Shown here: one piece after another, positions 25,680 to 37,600 of the stretch
Numbering within the stretch: position 1 is the stretch's first letter
How the letters are laid out: each line of letters starts with the position of its first letter
Source of the DNA: Diphasiastrum complanatum
Taxonomy: Eukaryota; Streptophyta; Lycopodiopsida; Lycopodiales; Lycopodiaceae
Assembly: GCA_029204225.1 (NCBI GenBank)
Contig: CM055100.1
Coordinates: 58,586,975-58,650,974, forward strand
Direction of reading: 5' to 3'
DNA: 64,000 nucleotides
Position numbers and translations under genes: made by a program
Notes under the pieces: generated by a model
What the model saw: the letters and a program-made list of their open reading frames with translations, nothing else
What the model was told of the DNA's origin: nothing
Databases searched by the model: none

Positions 25680-27530
25680 CACTTTGTCAAAAAAACATTT
25701 GAATTGGACTAGTATGAGACAACCCTCTATTAGAGAGTAATTGTCTTATCCATACACATTCGTTTATAGCATGTGTTATATAAATATATTTTGTCTTATT
25801 AGATGATAAGGCAATAGAAGTCAATTTTCTACTGTTCCATGAAATAGGATGATTATTGGATAAGAAAACATAATCTGCTATGGAATTTCTTGTGTCCATA
25901 TTTCCTACCCAATATGCATTTGTGTAGTTCTACATAACTTGACTTGTTTTTGCTTTGGCTTGTTGTAGCAAATGCAAAAGTCCTTTGTGGCCGATAAATA
26001 TTTTAACACTATGAGAAGTGTCTTCCAAGTGTGTGATTTTAGGATTTGACATAAACTGGCTCAATGTGTTGATTGCATAAGCAATCTTTAGCTTTGTGCA
26101 AAAAACTGCATACATGAGGGATCTGAATGAAAATGGTACTTCTTCATTTGCTCTCTTTCTGCATTTGTTTGAGGGCAATACTCCTTAAACAATATAATGC
26201 TTGAATTTGCTAAAAAATTTACAATTTGACAATATAAAAGATCATAGTCATGTAACAGATTTTCAATGTATCTCTGCTAGCTTAAGTAGAACAGTCTATT
26301 GGCCCTATCTCTATGGATTTGAATGCTGAGAAAGAACTGTGCTTCACCTAGATCTATCATATCAAATTCGTTTGACAACATATCATCTACTTCCTTAAAA
26401 AAGAAGAAGCTATTATTGCCAAGAAGCAATGTATCATCAACATTCAATGTAACAATCATAAAGGAAGTTTCTATGGCCTTGAAATATACTGTAGAATCAA
26501 AAGAGCTTGATATAAAATTATAATTTATGAAGAATGAAAATATTCTTTGAAATCTCATGAGAATTGTTTCTATTTATACAAGGCCTTATGGAATTTGCAC
26601 ACCATATGCTCTTTTCCATTTAGCTTATACCTTTAACTTGTGCATGTAGATGTCCTCTTCAATGACTCCATTTAGAAAGGTTGTATGCACATACATTTGC
26701 TAAAATTTTAGATTCTATGCAACTTTATAAGATATCACTAATTTGATAGAAGATAACTTGACTACAGGGTTGAGTGTCTCAGAGTAGGCAATGCTAGGTA
26801 TTTAAATATACTCTTTTGCCACTAACCTAACTTTCCTTCTATCAATAATGTTATCAAATTTATGACCTTGAAAAAAGATTACATTTTTGCTTACAAAAAT
26901 CTTCATTAATTGTTGAATAACCAACAAAGACGATTTTGATGCTAGAATTATCTTTCTTCTTTTTTAGCTGATTTGGAATATGAGTGTAAGGCATGCAACC
27001 AAAAGTTGTAAGATTCTTGATACATAGTTTTTGTTTGATCCAAACCTCAATGGGTGTCTAATTGTTCATACTCTTGGTAGTGCATCTATTTTGGATATAG
27101 GCAGTCGTGGCAATGACTTGTGCCCAAAATAGTTTGGAGAGATGCATGTGCAAGCATGACTTTAGCACATTCTACCAAGTTCCTATTTTTCCATTTTGAT
27201 ACACCATTTGATTGTGGGGACTAGGTCCTTGTCAATTGATGGATAATACCATTGTTTTTGACAATAGTCCTTAAACTCATTGGAGATATACTCTCTCCCA
27301 CCATCTGATCAAAGAAGCTTTAGCTTCCTATCAATTTTAGTCTCTATCTCTACTTTGAACATTTTGAAAACTTGAAAGCTTATAGTTTTTGTTTTAAGAA
27401 ATAAACTACACACCTTTTAGAATAATCATCTATGAAAATCAGAAAGCACTTTGCTCCTCCTAAGGATGGATTATGCATAAGACCTAAAATCTCACTATAT
27501 GTACAATGTCAAACATGTTTTTAGAAGCAT
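25680..27530 (-). pseudogene. copia RNase H, RT and integrase remnants
   Basis: The frame 25687-25899 resembles copia RNase H (NNHPISWNSRKLTSIALSSN). The frame 25930-26178 resembles the RT-RNase H connection (KIAYAINTLSQFMSNPKITH). The frame 26277-26558 carries the RT catalytic block LNVDDTLLLG, with NVDD in place of YVDD, and DLGEAQFFLSIQI. From 26600 to 27500 integrase blocks are visible only in short frames. No frame exceeds 93 residues. Confidence 0.82.
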
Positions 27531-27574
27531 TTACATGGTTTCCTAGCATGCTTTCTTAAAATACAACTTTCATA

Positions 27575-28005
27575 AGTAAAGGCTGGTAAGTAAGCGTTAA
27601 ATCCTGAAAGCAGTCGTAACACATAAGCTTATAGGCAAGTGTAAAGCATAAGGAAATTGTAAAGCCCCGTAAGCAAGTTTGTAAGGAGTCATAAAGTTGT
27701 AAACATGTGTAAGAATGTAAGCAGTTGTAAAGGTCCATAAGCATGTGTAAAAGTTTGTTAGGCATACAAGCTCATAAGCAGTCATGAAGTGTAAGCTTGT
27801 AAGCTGCCAAAAAAAGCCTATAAGTAGGTGTAAAAGCTCGTAAGCACGTGTAAATTGTTTTCTTGTAAGCAGTCAAAAAAGCCTATAAGCAATCTTAAAG
27901 TGTAAGCAAGTGTAAGGCCATTAACAGGTGTAAAACCTTGTAAGCAGTCGTAAAGTTGTAAGGAGTCATAAGGTCACAAGTAGTCATAAGGCTTGAAAAC
28001 AGCTG
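27575..28005 (-). repeat. degenerate minisatellite of TAAGCAGTCGTAAAG-like words
   Basis: The words GTAAGCAGTCGTAAAG, CATAAGCATGTGTAAAG and GTAAGCTTGTAAGC recur about twenty times with 15-25 base spacing. On the minus strand translations this gives repetitive leucine/tyrosine-rich peptides with no function implied. Confidence 0.8.
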
Positions 28006-28035
28006 CAATCATAACAAGTGTATTTTTGCATTGTT

Positions 28036-28162
28036 TCGTATTCCTTTGTATTTTTGTAGCCGATCCTAAATGCCTTATAATTCTGCGGACTATTTAAAGA
28101 TAAACTACATTTGCATACTTGTCAAGTCCTCATTAAAATAGAACTAGATAGGAATTCTAACA
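28036..28162 (-). repeat. second LTR segment of the degenerate copia element
   Basis: It matches 25329-25459 imperfectly and ends GGAATTCTAACA at about 28162. Confidence 0.72.
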
Positions 28163-30929
28163 ATATGGATCAACTTGAAAGGCTGGTAAGGAGGATCATG
28201 CAAAATCTAGCATGAGGCATTGGTGCTTGCCAAGGAAAGTTTCATGAAAAAACTCAGCAATTAGAATTGGCACGGATCTTGTAGAATCATCAATGGACAA
28301 CATGTGTTTCAGGTTCATATCAAAAGAGGAGAGCCTAGAGAGGATGATTTTCTCACTTACTCAATTTTGGGCTTGTTTTGAGTAAGATTGATCATTGTTG
28401 CTACTTCATTTTTCATGATGCTCAAATTTTATGTGATGTACTCACTTGGACTTGGTATGTCAAGTAAAAACTTTGTATAATAATGGATCTTGGAGTTTGT
28501 CTTTGCTTCTCGATGATACAAGATTGGAGAAACCATGTTCTCATGTCTTTATGGCAAGAAAGGGGTCTAGCTTCTATGCACAAGAAGTTCAATCCCATTA
28601 CTTGTTGTAAAATTGATACAAGTGATAGTGAACAATCCTATACAAACAAGAATCTCTCTATAAGTCTTAAGTCTCTTAGAATTCATAGGGACAAAGAGAA
28701 GAAGACAACTATGAAGAAGGAAACAATCATTAATCGAGAATCTAAGTTGGATTGGAGGGGGAATGAGAAAATATGCACATACTAACTTATAGGCAGCCAA
28801 CTTGGAGGCCAAAACCTTGTAATTTCGTGGAATACATGTGATTAGGATCTCTCCAAGCCATATGGCATTCATGCTTGGGAAGCTCACTCTTTATGTGAGA
28901 GTTGCTGGAACACTTTAGAAATCTTCTCATTGAAGTGAAACCTATATTTACTTTGGGCATATTTATGAAATTCGAATGCCGTCAATTTATTTAGGTGCTT
29001 CTGAAGCAATGACAAATTCATAAACCACTCTTCTAGCAATTGACCTCCCATATTTCAATTGGGGGGGATTTTTGTGGGAATGGTCTATAAGAGTTTGATG
29101 ACCTTACCAGATGACAATCAAAGTAGAACAACTCTTTGGGTATTCATATTAAGCTTCCAAACTCATATCATCATGCTCCACAAATTAGACATTTTTTCAA
29201 TGGTGCAGTGAATTAGATTTGACCTCTACCACATCCTCAAAGTTGATTGTGTCCTTCCGAAATCCATGTTGTAGTTATGTGATAGTGCACAAATCAAAGT
29301 GATGAGTTTTTGGGTCTTCGTCCTTTGAATTATAGTTTATTCTCATGTCTTCATCCTCAAAGTTTGCATTAGCTATGAATGTTGCATGCCATTTGTCTAT
29401 CCCCTCAACGTTGACTTGATGCATTTGCAATGGAAAGTGTGAAACCAATGGTGGATGCATGTGCCGATGATGATGCAACACAAAACAATGACGACCAGTT
29501 GATTCTTGTTGGCAAGACCACTTATGGCAAAGTGCGGAAAGAGAAGAGTTGACTACAAGTACTTGATGAAAAAAACAAAAACAAATGAAAGAGGCCTATC
29601 ACAATAGGCTTCTGAATTTTCTAGCACACAATGGGCACATGAAGATCTCTATTCCTACATGACAACAGAAGAGAGGGTAGGTTGGAGTTTACCACTCATG
29701 CCTTCCTTTCAAGATGAAGGGTATCCTCACATTCAACTCGAATCTTACGACACTCTTTGCCTTTCAAAATGAAGGTTACAAAGAGATCTAAACCCATCAC
29801 AACATCAAAATTTTAAAGGGGCCTAGCTACTCAGCTTTCTAAGTTGGTGGGTAATTCTTAAAACTGGCCTTCAGAATGAAATTTGGGAATTATTCTTGTG
29901 TGTCTTTGAAAGGCAATTGAAGCCTTGAAAGTTGAATTCCCAGCCTGGGTTGGATCCACATAAAAAAAGTCATTTCAGAGTCAACGGCCAACAAACCCAA
30001 GTAGGGTTACCTTAACCCGATACCACGGTTAATATCAGAAAGAACTTCGCTAGCCAGAGTTAATTAAGAGGAGACCTGAACGGTGCCTCATGATGCGCTG
30101 AGTTTTCAAAACCCCCACTCGGATTTCCGCCACGTGTGGGTATTTGTGAGAACCAGAATACGATTGAAAACGTGGCGAGATCTGAACCATCGGTTCGAAT
30201 ATTGAACGGTGGAGGGTTGAAGGTGCTCGGTGCTGGAATGGTTGGGAGCTTCATTGATTGCGTGTGTCCTTGCTGAAGATCCATGGCGATGGCGATGGCG
30301 ATGGCGGGAGTACAGATTGATGGTCGGGGTGCGTTAAACGATCGATTGGATGGTTTTTGAGCTGTTGATGCATGATCGTAACGTGCAGCGATGAATGTGG
30401 CAATGCGATAATAGGGATCAGTGCATGTTTTTGGTCTTGTTTTGTCGAAATTGACATCAATTAAGATCCATTATCCATTCTTGATAAGGAAAATAGTTTT
30501 TTCTCGTCAAGAAAACACGTTTTCTCGTTAAGGAACGCATTATTTCTGTCAGACAGTGATTTGCTCTGAAGTTGATTATGTAGCGGCCTTAGATTCTGCA
30601 GATTTCGTGACTCGGTATTCGCTTGAAAGCAACGCTTGAAAGATGTGTCAATGAAGATGATTGTGCTGCCGTGAGCGCGCCGTCGATCAGACCTTGGCGT
30701 CTCGTGTTTTATGCATAAGCTTGCGTATGAATGACAACTGGTTGTGTTTTTGAATTGCTTGGTTATTGTGATAGAAGTTGCTTATAAGTTATAAACGATA
30801 TCTGATTATGTTCTACAATCTGCTGGTTAGCATGATAGGTGCTAGACCGTGCTAGTACGAGTGAATGCATGCGCTCGAGGCTTGATATTCACGGCCCTGT
30901 CTGAAGGTTCTCAGTTCTCATCCACTTTC

Positions 30930-31288
30930 GTATGCTGACACCAAAAGTGTATTCTACTTATTACGGTTGTGCAAGTCCTTGCTGTTTCCGGAGACTCATC
31001 GATTTGCGTATGCTGACAACAATCATTGTCCATATTTTGCATGCCCTTGATGCATATAGCCTTTTCATGTATTTGCGTATGCTGACATCAAAGCGTTTAT
31101 TGCACTTACGACTAGCGGCTCTTGCCCTTTCATCTATTTTCGTATTCTGAGGCAAAAGCGCACGGATTCAGGATTATGCATGCGTTTGATATATACCCCT
31201 TACCGGAGACGCTCGTCTATTAGCGTATTTTGACACGGACCTTTTAATATAATTACTATTAAGATTACCCTTATAAATACATACATAC

Positions 31289-31330
<42 letters not shown>

Positions 31331-31375
31331 ATGCCCCTTTCTGAAAACCGTCATCTATTTGTGTTTTCTGATACC
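30930..31375 (+). repeat. degenerate tandem repeat, about 75-bp unit
   Basis: The phrase TTTCGTATGCTGACACCAAAA and variants (TTGCGTATGCTGACAACAA, TTTGCGTATGCTGACATCAAA, TATTTTGACACGG, GTGTTTTCTGATACCAAAAG) recur with interposed CATGC or CTTTTCAT words. Confidence 0.65.
31290..31327. repeat. (TA)n microsatellite
   Basis: About 38 bases of alternating T and A, preceded by TACATACATATATATACA. Confidence 0.9.
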
Positions 31376-31664
31376 AAAAGTTTATCATAATCACATCTGA
31401 CTACCGGCAATCTTCCTAAATCCATTGCAACAAAGGAAATTAGAGCCCTGTGGTGGATGCCATAACAATAAGCGACGGCTTGCAGGTGAGAATTCACAGA
31501 GTAGTTTGCTTGTGCAAATTGCCTTTTAAATTGATCTTCCCAAGATTCGAACCCTGGTCTAATCTATTGCACTCAACCGGCTCAACTATAAGTCTCAATA
31601 TCTGCAATCTGCTTACTAAGCTGATTCGTGAACCAAGCACTCTGCTTAAAATTTGTTCGTCACA

Positions 31665-34600
31665 ATGGCGCGGGCCAGTTTTCCATTCTTGATACTAGTA
31701 ACAGTCGCTGTTTGTATAGTGACTTATAATACCGTAACGATGATTGCTAACTATCGTTCCAGAAGTATTTCGTCCAATTCAGAGGACTCTGTTGGTGAGG
31801 ACTCTTCCATAGGTAGTTTTGATCCATTGATCAAAATGCCGGAGAGATTCAGAAAGGCAAGTGTTAAAAAAAGGCGGTTTCACACTGCTGTCACCGCGAC
31901 TTCGTCAGCTTACAATCGCTGGCAATGCCGGATAATGTATTATTGGTACAAGAAACTGAAAGACCATCCTGACTCCGAAATGGGGGGTTTTACTAGGGTA
32001 TTACATTCTGGCCTGCCAGATCAACATATGGACGAGATTCCTACTTTCATTGTTGATCCACTTCCAGATGGAATGGACAAGGTATTGCTTCCATCAGCTC
32101 TGATACTTTTAGTGTTTCATTCGCTTTATTGCCGAATTTAAGCTTATAGCATTGTTTTGGGCATCGGTAGTTACTTTGCATCAACATCAAGTTGTGCACA
32201 TTATATAAACTGTACATCCACGGGAGGGCCTAGCTACGTTTTTGAGCACAAGGCTCCGAGATATTTACTTATTTTGCAGCAACGAGTATTCGAGTTTGCT
32301 GCAAGCTGGACACAGTAACAATTCTTATCCAACTTGATGACTGTGGGGGATCTCATAGAGTTTTCATGTCACATCATGGGGGGCATTTGGATATATTTGT
32401 TGGATATTGCGCAGAACCACTGATGTATTAGATAAACTATGATGCCAAAAGTTCCACTGTTAAAAGTGCAAACTGGTAGTCACGACGACCCTGTTTGACT
32501 GGGACTTCATGCTTGCAGGGTTACATAGTGTTAAATCGACCCTGGGCATTTGTTCAATGGTTGGAAAAGGCAGAGATTGAGGAAGAGTATGTTGTTTTCT
32601 TTCTTTCATTTGTTCGCACTTGGGGTTTCTGCCTATCATGCTAATTTGCTTATTCTGAAAGTTAGGTTTACAGTTGTATTGTGTGAAAGTTCTTTTATGC
32701 TTGCATGCTAGTTGATATGACTCGATTATAGTATTGCATGGCCTAACATTGTCTGCGCAGCTTTAGAAATGAAAAGGTCTCTTCATTTACTGGGATTTTT
32801 GGTTTGGCAGCTATATCCTAATGGCAGAGCCCGATCATGTCATCATGAAGCCTATCCCTAATTTGGCTACTGATGAGTTTCCAGCAGCTTTTCCTTTCTT
32901 TTACATCACACCAAAGCAGCATGAAGAGGTTTTGCGGAAATTTTTTCCAAAAGCGAAGGGACCTATTATCAACATTGATCCAATTGGAAATTCGCCTGTA
33001 ATCATCAAAAAGGTATTATTAGTTTGTCAGGATCAATGTGACCGCTGTCAACTTTTTAAAGAAAAATAATTGGTATTTATGTCCAACTTGTGTGAAAAGG
33101 TGTCTTGTATCTTATTTTGTTCTTTGTTGGCAAATAATTCCCACATGCAATCACTGTAGTTTGAATTTTATCTGCTTAAATTCTTGGGGATATACAGAAC
33201 CTGCTAAACATTTGGGATGTACGCTATGTGTCAAGTTGTCAACAATCACAGTTCATGTTCTGATCTATTACATTTCTGTGCTCTTTCTCGAGAGAGCTCC
33301 AGTCAGATTTGAAGAAGATTGCACCAACATGGAAAAATGTGTCTATGCAAATGAAGGATGATCCAGAAGCTGACAAAGTCTTTGGATGGGTTTTGGAAAT
33401 GTAAGTGCTTAAAGGAAGACATTTATCTGATGGAAACTAGTAGAGATATATGTATAGAGATGATGTTATACTGGATGTGTCCGTAGGCTGTTTGAGGGAG
33501 ATAAATCCTCCTCTTTAGTCTTTTGATGCAAATTGGACGTATGCTGGTAGTTTGGTAGCTGGATTGCACGGTAAAATTGAATCAGTTAGAGGAAACTCAG
33601 TATCCCAGTTTGATTGAGATGGGAACAGATCTATCTAGATTTCAGATGATGTGTCTTAACTTGTTGAAGAAGTGGGGACTTAGCTTTGTATGTAAGGTTC
33701 CGTGATCAAAGTCATAGCAAAACATCAACACAAAAATTGGCAGCAAGCTTTGAAAGATTAATGATTTTCTCCCAACAAAACATCAAAACAGGGAAAAAGG
33801 CTGCATGGTGGAACTGTCTTAGACACAGCTCTGTAACTGGGGGCTCTTTCATGAAAATTAATCCAGACTTGAGCAATGTATCAAAGATCATTTTTGGCCA
33901 TATGCTAGAGGGCCTTTGATTCTATGGCCAGTACTTGGAAGTTGGTCATTCAACTAATGCAGATGAACCCCTTGGCTTATGGACCTTCTCAGCTGGGCTT
34001 CAAATGTTCTTTTGGGTCTAACATTTCATGAAGATTGGCCGCGCTTAAAATACCTCATTTAGCAAACTTTTCAGTTGTCAATTGGTTCGTGACAAAATAC
34101 TAGTTATCTATACAAATGACAAAAGAATCTAGTCGCAAATTGGATATTTCATGCAATAATAAGATATGTCTGACATCATAACCTTCTAGAGATTGAAATA
34201 TTGGATGTGACGATCTCTTTTTAGTCAGGGTTTCTTACTGATCAATGACTAAGTGCTAGCTAGATCACATGCTAATGTTTCGTTCTCCATATTTGTTCCA
34301 TCAGCACCTGCTATGATCACTTTCCTTCCAAGAATGCTGCAATGGTTTCTGCAGTGGCTTTTAGGTTCTATGTAGCTCTGTTGGTTTTTTATTCTGAGCC
34401 ACTAATTGATGTTTATACATGACAAATTTGGTTCATACGTCCTGGTTGTATTCTCTTTGGTTCTTCGATTATATCTTTGCCTTGACATACCCAAGTGAGA
34501 TTTTGTATTGTTTTCAACAATCTATGGGTGGACTACTGATCTTTGCAGCTCGCTTGATTTGTATGTGTGTAATCCATGCCGTTTTCTACTGCTACCCCAT

Positions 34601-37600
34601 TGCATCCATGGCTAATAATAAATATAGTGGACTCGGAGTTTCCTTGTATATACTAAGTGATCTCTGCTTTCATATGGCACTCTTGGTCAATATGCTTAGC
34701 TTGGCCAGTACTTGTGCAATTTGTGTTTATGTTTATCTGGTGTTCATGATCTACACAGATGAATTTACCTCTTTTTGTTATTTCAGGTATTAGAACTCAT
34801 GGTTTCTCACATGACGTTCATGGTCCCTATAAAGCGTTGGCTTGTCTTGTTGGCTTTTGGCATATCTTCACGTGTCTTGGCTTGTCTTCAAATGCATGGC
34901 TGGTACTACAGCATATTGGATTGCTTTTGCCACATTTATTATGGCTAGCATTATCTTCTAGCAGTATCTTGCACCCTCCGTTTAACACTCTTGGTACATT
35001 CATCTAGTACATTTCGTTCTATGCAAGCATTACTTAGTGCTGAAGGGTTTGTTGTTATTACCGCATGCTATCCAAGGGCGGTTAGTCTACTTTGTGGTGT
35101 ATTTGGTTCTCTCTATAGTCATGCAATGGTCTTAGTTGTTTTCACTTCAAGGACCTCATTGGCACATAGTAGTGGAAGTGTATCTCTTTATCCTTGAGGT
35201 GAAGTGCTTAATACAAATTCTTGTGCGTGTGGTACTAGGGTTCTTTCAGCATGGCATTGACATTCTTTTCATGTCTTTATGTTGATCCGTCTAGGGTATT
35301 CATGGTCTATAGTCACAAAGAATTTCAATTTGAACCTTTTTGATTGATTAAATTCAATTTTAGATTCAAATTTTATTTCGGAAAAGGAGGAAAAAAAAAG
35401 CAAATTTAAATCCGTTTTATTGGAAAAATGTTTATAGGATATATGTCACCGTATAACCACCTCCCATCTGTATCTTTATAAAATTGAACTTTTAACTTGA
35501 TCTAACATCTCGATTTCTAGAACCTTGAAAAACATGACTTTTTTCAAAATGTTGTATGTTGTATGTTGTTTTGTAGCTGAGTTGGTATGGTCCTCATTTG
35601 TAATGACCAACATCTTGATTTCTTTTTTTTGCTACACTTTTGGCTGGTATATTGGTATGGTCTCTATTTCTATACAAGAACACTCTGGCCACGATGTAAA
35701 AGTACTTATATTGGTCAATACCTGATGTTGCATCTATCATCTCAATTATGATGAACACCACCATACACAATAGTTTAACCACAACTATGATTTCATGATC
35801 ATTTATCCTTCTATTTAGCTATTCCTTTAGTGTTGGCCTCATATTCCTTTTGCGATAAGGCTTTAGTGGTTAGTGGTGTTTTGGGGTACTCTTAAACTTT
35901 GTTCAAGTATTATTTGCTACCGCATTATGGCCTATTTGCATGTTGATCATCTCACCATTACTACTAATTATCTGTTTGATAGTTATAGGGTTGTTCCTTC
36001 TATATTGGCCTTTGCAATGTTGTATACATGCTTTAGTGGCTAGTGGTACTTTGGGAACTCAGATTTGTTCATAGCATTATCCAAGATCATATTATTGCTT
36101 GTTCCAATGCTAATTTGCTCATCAATACTACATCCTACAATGGATATACTCGGAGTTTTTGTCTTGATTTTTGACAGGCTTTTGTATGTTTGTTTCATCA
36201 GCATTGGTACTATTTCTTGAAGGGCTGTTGTACAGATATCTTCTTGGTTATTCATGCATTAACATTTGGGTTTTCTTTGCCTTTGAGGGAGGTCCTAAAA
36301 TCTATGCGCTATGCAATCAAACTACTACTTTATGGCGTCACTAACACATACTACACCTACAACTCAATGCTCTCAGATGTCAAGCTTAGTAGTCAACCCT
36401 TCATATGGTAATATAGTAGCAAAGCACTATGATAGAAGGTGATGAGAGAACTCATGCCATGCCTAGTTTCTAAGAGTTTCAGGTACTAAGAGCAGTCATT
36501 GACGCAGAATATGCAGCTCCACATAGCAAAGTGGCCATGCGAGAGGAGTATACAACATTGCCAAACATACAAATGGTCAAAGGTGGCCATATACGTTGCA
36601 AAGTCAAATCATGGCAAAAAAAGGTTTCGTAGAAACACATATAAGTACCAAACGAACCATTGAACCATGTAGACCCAATAAGCTAAGTAAGGGACAATAG
36701 TCTAAGTTTGTGACTCTAGCAAGTATCAGATGAGCAGACGTAGAACCAAAGTTGGTTTTACCTGACCCTAGATCAATGATCAATAAACATGTAGCCAGCC
36801 ACACGATTGTCGGTACCCTTCTTGTACTGAATTTCCATGTGAAATTCCTGCATCAGCTCAGTCCACCTGGCCTGGCGCCCTCTGAGGTCCGGCTAGTTGC
36901 AGAAATATTTCAAAGTGTTATTGTTGGTGTACACATAGATTCCGCACCATACAAATAATGCCTCCATGCCTTCAAAGCGTGGATGGCATCCAACTCCTCA
37001 TGAGTTGGATAGTTCTCCTGTGTAGGGTTGAGCTTCTTGCTCTCAAAGGCGACAGGCCTACCCTCTTGCATCAGAACTGCCCTAACGCCAATGTCACTTG
37101 CATCCCTTTCTACGACAAATGGTTTTTGAGGGTCAACAATTTTTAAAGTGACAAAGTCAGCCACAGCTTGTTTCAAAGCATCAAAACTTCGTTGCTGAAC
37201 TTCCGTCCACTCTTCCATTTTATTTTTCTGCAACATATCGTTCAATGGTGCTGTTACGTGTGAATAATTCTTCACACCTTTTCGATAAAACACAGCCAAC
37301 CCTAGAAAGCCTCTTAGTCGTCAAGTCTATAGGAATAGGCCAGGCAAGAAAAAGAACAAGTTTCTGAGGATCCGGTTTTATCCCATTTGCTGACACTATA
37401 AAACCCAAATATGTTATTTCTTTTTAAACAATTCACTCTTTTTTCATGAGCAAATAATGTGTTTTCTCTCAAAGTTGATAACACAGTCCTATGGTGATTA
37501 ACATGCATAGCATCACCACAACTGTAAGCAAGTTTGTCATCAACAAAATTAACCACAAACTTGCCCATAAACGGTCTAAGCACATCGTTCATCAACATCA

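Larger units (their letters stand above)
25329..28162 (-). mobile_element. degenerate Ty1/copia element
   Basis: Two related terminal segments, 25329-25459 and about 28036-28162, share phrases such as TATTTTTGTAG-like and GGAATTTTAACA-like ends and bracket a decayed - strand copia pol. At 25460 the plus strand reads CTCCCCTTTAATGAGG, a polypurine tract for the minus strand. RNase H, RT and traces of integrase can be followed from left to right. Many frameshifts and stops make it inactive. Confidence 0.82.
28163..31664. other. region upstream of HPAT, no gene recognised
   Basis: Only short frames without motifs are seen. A GGCGAT triplet-pair run (30282-30306) lies in a locally GC-richer stretch. 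Four spaced phrases with GCGTATGCTGACA-like words at about 30930, 31000, 31075 and 31215 form a degenerate repeat of about 70-75 bp. A (TA)n tract lies at 31290-31327. The HPAT promoter and any 5' untranslated exon should be in the right part, but I cannot place a TATA box with confidence. Confidence 0.5.

Noticed and set aside
27575-28005. CRISPR array
   Set aside because: The words recur irregularly with variable spacing and no unique spacers, and the window is a plant nuclear genome.
34419-35197. Hydrophobic frames in HPAT intron 4 that look like membrane proteins
   Set aside because: They are T-rich intron sequence without a recognisable family, splice structure or codon bias.
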